DNA of 64,000 nucleotides from contig NZ_JAIFAG010000001.1 in assembly GCF_020012125.1 (NCBI RefSeq), positions 2,852,001 to 2,916,000 on the forward strand. Direction: 5' to 3'. This DNA is from Hymenobacter psoromatis (GTDB lineage Bacteria > Bacteroidota > Bacteroidia > Cytophagales > Hymenobacteraceae). The notes under the pieces were generated by a model that was given only the letters and a program-made list of their open reading frames with translations, ran no database searches and had not been told where the DNA came from. Positions 60,019-64,000 of this stretch are shown here, in pieces. The position numbers were made by a program, and so were the translations under genes. How positions within the stretch are numbered: the first letter of the stretch is position 1; each line of letters opens with the position of its first letter.

Positions 60019-60804
60019 GTGAAGCTTCGCCTGCGCTTATTTGAGTTTGAGGACCTGCCGTGGTTTCCGGCCGTTATCCGGGCCGGGATGATGGACTATC
60101 TGCGGTTTATGATTACCCGGCTGGGGATTTACCGGCCCGTGGGGCCGCTGCTGGCCGCCGCCCTGCGCCGCACCGGCCAGACGCACTTGCTGGAGCTGGG
60201 CGCGGGCGCGGGCGGCGGCACCGAAACCGTGCTGGCCACCCTGCGCGCCCACGCGGTGCCGGCCGCCACCATCACCCTCACCGACCTCTACCCCCAGCCC
60301 GCCGCCTGGGCCGACGTGGCGCGGCGCACCAGCGGGGCCATTCGCGGCCTGCCTACCCCCGTGAATGCGCTATGCGTGCCGGCCGACCAGCCGGGGTTTC
60401 GGGTTATTTTTTCGGCCTTTCACCACTTTGCACCGTCGCAGGCCGCCGCGCTGCTGCGCGATGCCGTAGCGGGCGGCGTGGGCGTGGGCGTGTTTGAGGG
60501 TGCGGCCAAGAGCTGGCTCGAAATCGGGCTGGCGCTCACGGTACTGCCCGTGGCGCAGCTGCTGCTCACGCCGTTCTTTCGGCCTTTTCAGGGTAGTCGA
60601 TTAGTTTTCACGTATTTACTACCCGTTATTCCGCTGGCGACTATGTGGGACGGTACGGTATCCATCCTACGCATGTACCCGCCCGCGCAGCTGTTGGCCC
60701 TGGCTGCACTGGCCGACCCGGCCGGCCATTACCACTGGCAGGCCGGGCAGCTACGCCGCTGGTGGGGCCCGCGGGTGACGTATCTGATTGGGGTTCCTGT
60801 TTAG
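60019..60804 (+). CDS. SAM-dependent methyltransferase-like protein
   Basis: This 261-residue protein begins at a GTG. The SAM-binding motif I is HLLELGAGAGGGTETVL (about 53-70), followed by ITLTDLYPQP (motif II position) and the region VIFSAFHHFAPSQAAALLRD, as in class I methyltransferases. A hydrophobic stretch in the C-terminal half (ALTVLPVAQLLLTPFF, LVFTYLLPVIPLATMW) suggests membrane contact and a lipophilic substrate. It is just upstream of a UbiA-type prenyltransferase, so the two may act on the same prenylated molecule. The substrate is unknown. Confidence 0.7.
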   Translation: MKLRLRLFEFEDLPWFPAVIRAGMMDYLRFMITRLGIYRPVGPLLAAALRRTGQTHLLELGAGAGGGTETVLATLRAHAVPAATITLTDLYPQPAAWADVARRTSGAIRGLPTPVNALCVPADQPGFRVIFSAFHHFAPSQAAALLRDAVAGGVGVGVFEGAAKSWLEIGLALTVLPVAQLLLTPFFRPFQGSRLVFTYLLPVIPLATMWDGTVSILRMYPPAQLLALAALADPAGHYHWQAGQLRRWWGPRVTYLIGVPV

Positions 60805-60917
60805 TACTTGGAGGCTAATTGATTGGAGGCTTATTAGCTTTTGATTTTCAAGCTGAATTATGTCTTTTCAATTCGTTTTTAGCTTCCTTTGGTAGTCGCT
60901 TAATAAATCACTTCCCC

Positions 60918-61844
60918 TTGCCAACGAATAGCCAAGCGGCCGGTACTCAGAGCACCGCTGTCCGAGCACCAAGTCCCTACCGCCAAGCCTTTGTGCTACT
61001 ACGGCTGCCGTTTTCGCTGTTTCTGATGCCCGTGTTCTGGTTCGGGCTCAGCGCCCTGCGCGAGCCGTTTAGCTGGGGGCGGGCGCTGGGGGCCTTTGCC
61101 GTGCTGCACCTGCTGGTGTACCCGGCTTCCAACGGCTACAACTCGTACTACGACCGCGACGAGGGCAGCATCGGGGGGCTGGCCGCGCCGCCTAAAGTCA
61201 CGCCCGAGCTGCTGACGCTGGTGCGGCTTTTTGATGCGCTGGCGCTGGGCGGGGCGCTGCTGCTGGGCTGGCGCTTCGCAGTGCTGGTGGTGGTTTATCT
61301 ACTGGTTTCCAAGGCGTACAGCTACGAGGGCATTCGGCTCAAAAAGTACCCGCTGCTGAGCACGGCCGTGGTGGTGGTGTTTCAGGGCGCATTTACCTTC
61401 CTCATGGCGCAGGTGGGGGTAGGGGCCGGGCCGGGGGCGCTGTTTGAGAAAACCAATTTGCTGCTGGCGCTGGTCAGCTCGCTGTTTTTGTGCGGCTCCT
61501 ACCCCCTCACCCAAATCTATCAGCACCAGGAAGATGCGCGGCGCGGTGACCGCACGCTGAGCTTGCGGCTGGGCATTCGGGGCACGTTCATATTCGCGGC
61601 GGGCGGGCTGCTGGCGGGCACGCTGCTCATGGGATTCACCTACTGGCAACGCGGGGAAGTGCAAAACCTGTTGATTTTTTTGCTGGCGACCGGGCCGGTG
61701 GTGGCGCTGTTTTCGCGCTGGGCCTGGCTGGCCTGGCACGACCCGGCGCTAGCCAACTTCACCTGGACCATGCGGATGAATCAGGTGTCGTCGGTGTGCC
61801 TGAGCGTGGCGTTTATCGGGATGCTGGCGTTGGGTCAGCGATGA
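60918..61844 (+). CDS. UbiA family prenyltransferase
   Basis: This polytopic inner-membrane enzyme is 308 residues long from a TTG at 60918; the frame is open further upstream (to a TTG at 60819) and no ATG is available, so the start is uncertain. The two Asp-rich sites of UbiA enzymes are seen: NGYNSYYDRDEGS and QIYQHQEDARRGDRTLSLRL, with about eight membrane segments between and after. It transfers a prenyl chain to an acceptor. Menaquinone (MenA), haem O or pigment paths are possible; the sites do not distinguish them. It is 114 bases after the methyltransferase gene, on the same strand. Confidence 0.82.
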   Translation: MPTNSQAAGTQSTAVRAPSPYRQAFVLLRLPFSLFLMPVFWFGLSALREPFSWGRALGAFAVLHLLVYPASNGYNSYYDRDEGSIGGLAAPPKVTPELLTLVRLFDALALGGALLLGWRFAVLVVVYLLVSKAYSYEGIRLKKYPLLSTAVVVVFQGAFTFLMAQVGVGAGPGALFEKTNLLLALVSSLFLCGSYPLTQIYQHQEDARRGDRTLSLRLGIRGTFIFAAGGLLAGTLLMGFTYWQRGEVQNLLIFLLATGPVVALFSRWAWLAWHDPALANFTWTMRMNQVSSVCLSVAFIGMLALGQR

Positions 61845-61858
61845 GTGGCGAAGATGAA

Positions 61859-62299
61859 TCAGTGAATTTTTGTAGTCACAACAGCAATGCCATTAACACC
61901 TTGGTAGCCATAAAGTGCTGTGGCGGTTCGCCCGCTCACCAAGTCGAGGGTTTTAACGGATTGCACCGTTACTAAATGCAGAAATTGGGCGGTAGAATCA
62001 TGGGCAATTACCTGTCCGTCTACCACGTAAAGCAGCGTTACGCCTTCTGGGCGCGGGTCGGTATCCCAGTGCAGGTGAGTTGGAGTTATTCGGTCGCCAA
62101 TTGGCCTCATCCCGCGCGTTCTGGCATCGCAGGTAAAACGTTGGCGTACCAGCAATACCTGTTGCTGCAGCGGCCGATGTTTCAAAGCAGTTATCCAGGT
62201 ATCTGAGCTAGCGGCGGTGTATAGAGCGCACGGCGGCGCAGCTTGGGCCGCTATCAAAGAAACTGTGAAACAGGCAACTAGCGTGAAAATAATTTTCAT
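61859..62299 (-). CDS. Small exported protein resembling a TonB-receptor plug fragment
   Basis: This protein is 146 residues long from the ATG at 62299, with a signal peptide (MKIIFTLVACFTVSLIAAQA). The C-terminal third (YVVDGQVIAHDSTAQFLHLV, VKTLDLVSGRTATALYGYQG, VNGIAVVTTK) follows the last part of TonB-dependent receptor plugs, where VDG ... ALYG..G.NGVV.ITTK is typical. There is no barrel and no TonB box. It may be a stand-alone plug-like module, as found in some Bacteroidota regulators, or a remnant. Base composition is lower in GC than the neighbours. The function is unknown. Confidence 0.6.
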   Translation of the reverse strand: MKIIFTLVACFTVSLIAAQAAPPCALYTAASSDTWITALKHRPLQQQVLLVRQRFTCDARTRGMRPIGDRITPTHLHWDTDPRPEGVTLLYVVDGQVIAHDSTAQFLHLVTVQSVKTLDLVSGRTATALYGYQGVNGIAVVTTKIH

Positions 62300-62402
62300 G
62301 TGAGTTATAATTGCATGCTGCATTTTTATCTCCTACGGTAAATATAAAATGCTTCACCAAATTAAATTTGGTGAGGCATTTTACAAGCTGATTCCGACGG
62401 CG

Positions 62403-64000
62403 TTACCCGTTCATCGCCAGCAGGAATTCTTCGTTGTCCTTGGTGCCTTTCATGCGGTCCTTGAGGAATTCCATTGCCTCGGTGGCGCTCATGTCGGTCA
62501 TGAATTTGCGGAGCACCCACACGCGGCTCAGCTCGTCGCGGCTCATCAGCAGGTCTTCGCGGCGGGTGCCGGAAGCCGGGATGTCAATGGCCGGAAACAC
62601 GCGCTTGTTGGCCAGCTTGCGGTCGAGCTGGAGTTCCATGTTGCCGGTGCCTTTGAATTCTTCGAAGATAACCTCGTCCATCTTGGAACCGGTTTCGATG
62701 AGGGCGGTGGCGATAATTGTCAGGGAACCAGGGCCTTCGATATTACGGGCCGCACCGAAGAAACGCTTGGGCTTTTGCAGCGCGCCGGCATCAATACCAC
62801 CCGAAAGGATGCGCGATGAGCTGGGCTGCACCGTGTTGTAGGCCCGCGCCAGGCGGGTAATTGAATCGAGCAGAATCACCACGTCGTGGCCGCACTCTAC
62901 TAGCCGGCGGGCTTTGTCTAGGGCCAGTTCGGCGATTTTTACGTGGCGGTCGGCCATCTCGTCGAAGGTAGAAGACAGCACCTCGGCCTTCACCGAGCGC
63001 GACATGTCGGTCACTTCCTCCGGGCGCTCATCTATCAGCAAAATAATGAGGTAGACCTCGGGGTGATTCTCCGAAATCGCGTTGGCGATTTCCTGCAAAA
63101 GTACCGTCTTACCCGTCTTGGGCTGGGCCACGATAAGGCCGCGCTGCCCCTTGCCGATGGGCGCAAACAGGTCGAGCACGCGGGTGCTAATCTGGGTCGG
63201 CTTGGTACTGAGCTTGAGCTTCTCGTCGGCAAAAAGCGGGGTTAAGTGACTGAACGGCACGCGGTCGCGTACTTCCTCCACCGTGCGGCCGTTCATACTC
63301 TCCACGTTTACCAGGGCAAAGTATTTCTCGTTTTCGCGGGGCGGGCGCATGGTGCACTGCACCGTATCGCCGGCCTTGAGGCCAAACTGCCGCACCTGCT
63401 GCGGCGACACGTAGATGTCGTCGGGCGAGGATAAGTAATTGTAATACGGCGAGCGCAGGAAGCCGTAGCCACCATCGGCCATCAGCTCCATCGTGCCCGA
63501 GCCGGGTACTACCAAGTCTAACTCGGGGGTGCGGGCCGGGCGCGGAGCCTGCTGCGGCTGGCGCTGGTTATCGTCGCGGCGCTCTGGCTGCGGCTGCCTA
63601 GCCGTATTCTGCTGGCTATCATCTACTTGTTCAGTAGCAGCTGCCTGGTCATCGCCGCCGGTGCGCTGGCGCTCTTCGCGGCGCTGCTGGCGCTGGGCTT
63701 CGCGCTGGGCATAGCGCTCCTCGCGGCTAAGGCGGGGCTGGTCGGTGGCCCCTACCCCATTGGCGGGGCGCGGCTCGCGGGGCTGGCCGTTGTTGCCGTT
63801 GCTACCGTTGTTATTATCGCGTGGTTCGCGGTTTTCACGCGGCTCGCGTGGTTCACGCGGCTCGCGGAACTCGTTGCGGGGCTGGTCGTTGCGACGTTGG
63901 TTCTGGTCGCGGCCATCCCGGTTTTCGCGCGGCTCGCGGCCATCGCGGTTTTCCCGCTCGAAGCGCTGCTCGCGGGTTTCGCGGCGGTCGGCGTAAGGGT
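62403..64000 (-). CDS. rho: Transcription termination factor Rho (5' end beyond window)
   Basis: The gene encodes the Rho helicase, a hexameric RNA-dependent ATPase that stops transcription. The RNA-binding part ([39 protein letters not shown]) is followed by the ATPase domain: Walker [16 protein letters not shown], Walker [17 protein letters not shown] and the ring region [20 protein letters not shown]. From 63516 to the window edge the same frame stays open and encodes about 160 residues of Arg/Glu/Asn/Gln/Pro-rich low-complexity sequence ([36 protein letters not shown]). It has no domain and is probably disordered, as in other Bacteroidota Rho proteins. The start codon lies outside the window. 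Confidence 0.92.
   Translation of the reverse strand, partial: PYADRRETREQRFERENRDGREPRENRDGRDQNQRRNDQPRNEFREPREPREPRENREPRDNNNGSNGNNGQPREPRPANGVGATDQPRLSREERYAQREAQRQQRREERQRTGGDDQAAATEQVDDSQQNTARQPQPERRDDNQRQPQQAPRPARTPELDLVVPGSGTMELMADGGYGFLRSPYYNYLSSPDDIYVSPQQVRQFGLKAGDTVQCTMRPPRENEKYFALVNVESMNGRTVEEVRDRVPFSHLTPLFADEKLKLSTKPTQISTRVLDLFAPIGKGQRGLIVAQPKTGKTVLLQEIANAISENHPEVYLIILLIDERPEEVTDMSRSVKAEVLSSTFDEMADRHVKIAELALDKARRLVECGHDVVILLDSITRLARAYNTVQPSSSRILSGGIDAGALQKPKRFFGAARNIEGPGSLTIIATALIETGSKMDEVIFEEFKGTGNMELQLDRKLANKRVFPAIDIPASGTRREDLLMSRDELSRVWVLRKFMTDMSATEAMEFLKDRMKGTKDNEEFLLAMNG

Noticed and set aside
63493..63996. Plus-strand Arg/Ser-rich frames at the window end
   Set aside because: They are the reverse reading of the low-complexity Rho N-terminal region, which is in frame with Rho.

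Overview
The window looks like chromosome of a high-GC member of the Bacteroidota, most probably Cytophagales and close to Hymenobacter. The reasons are a SusC/SusD pair with an ECF sigma/FecR switch, two proteins ending in the gliding-motility/type IX secretion C-terminal domain, a Rho factor with a long disordered N-terminal region, an o-succinylbenzoate synthase, and lineage-type families such as DUF4173, PspC, KGG and DUF4197. This placement is an inference from gene content; no rRNA or tRNA gene is visible.

Layout. Positions 1-2092 (minus) hold a GMC oxidoreductase and its small subunit. Positions 2491-19016 (plus) form a polysaccharide utilisation locus: ECF sigma factor, FecR anti-sigma factor, STN-containing SusC, SusD, GH3, GH30, GH3 and GH31. 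The set suggests a beta-glucan-type substrate sensed by trans-envelope signalling. Almost every enzyme gene there is separated from the next by a long palindrome. A degenerate, MIO-less ammonia-lyase homologue (19104) and a type IX secreted protein (20273) follow, then a phosphoglucose isomerase and YbaB/EbfC. An IS1182-like element (25369-27007) has a split transposase with a possible programmed -1 frameshift and sits next to a small TPR gene and a truncated gene end.

Positions 27132-44648 are mixed housekeeping and envelope genes: glycosyltransferase, serine hydrolase, HTH membrane regulator, PspC, TPR lipoprotein, pyruvate dehydrogenase E1-beta, phasin-like protein with a histone-H1-like tail, acyltransferase, aspartyl protease with PDZ, MenC, KGG stress protein, EgtB, LOG-family protein, ArgS and a lipase-like lipoprotein. 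Positions 44708-64000 hold a second large type IX secreted protein, a divergent ureohydrolase/arginine decarboxylase pair (polyamine synthesis), an AT-rich DUF4304 gene, PBP1A, membrane proteins, a ferritin-like protein, DUF4173, a winged-helix regulator operon with a repeated operator, a nonsense-interrupted membrane gene, DUF4197, a methyltransferase, a UbiA prenyltransferase, an orphan TonB-plug-like protein and the 3' part of rho.

The most notable signals outside ordinary genes are: two related families of long intergenic palindromes; an over-used CTACCCC/GGGGTAG word that overrides the usual leucine codon choice; a repeated ACTTTG-N5-CAAAGT operator at the winged-helix regulator and the DUF4173 gene; the MIO-less lyase; and a candidate 39-residue small protein at 32792 with its own terminator. 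Start codons were moved inward from the longest reading frame where a signal peptide, lipobox or conserved domain start made that clearly better.
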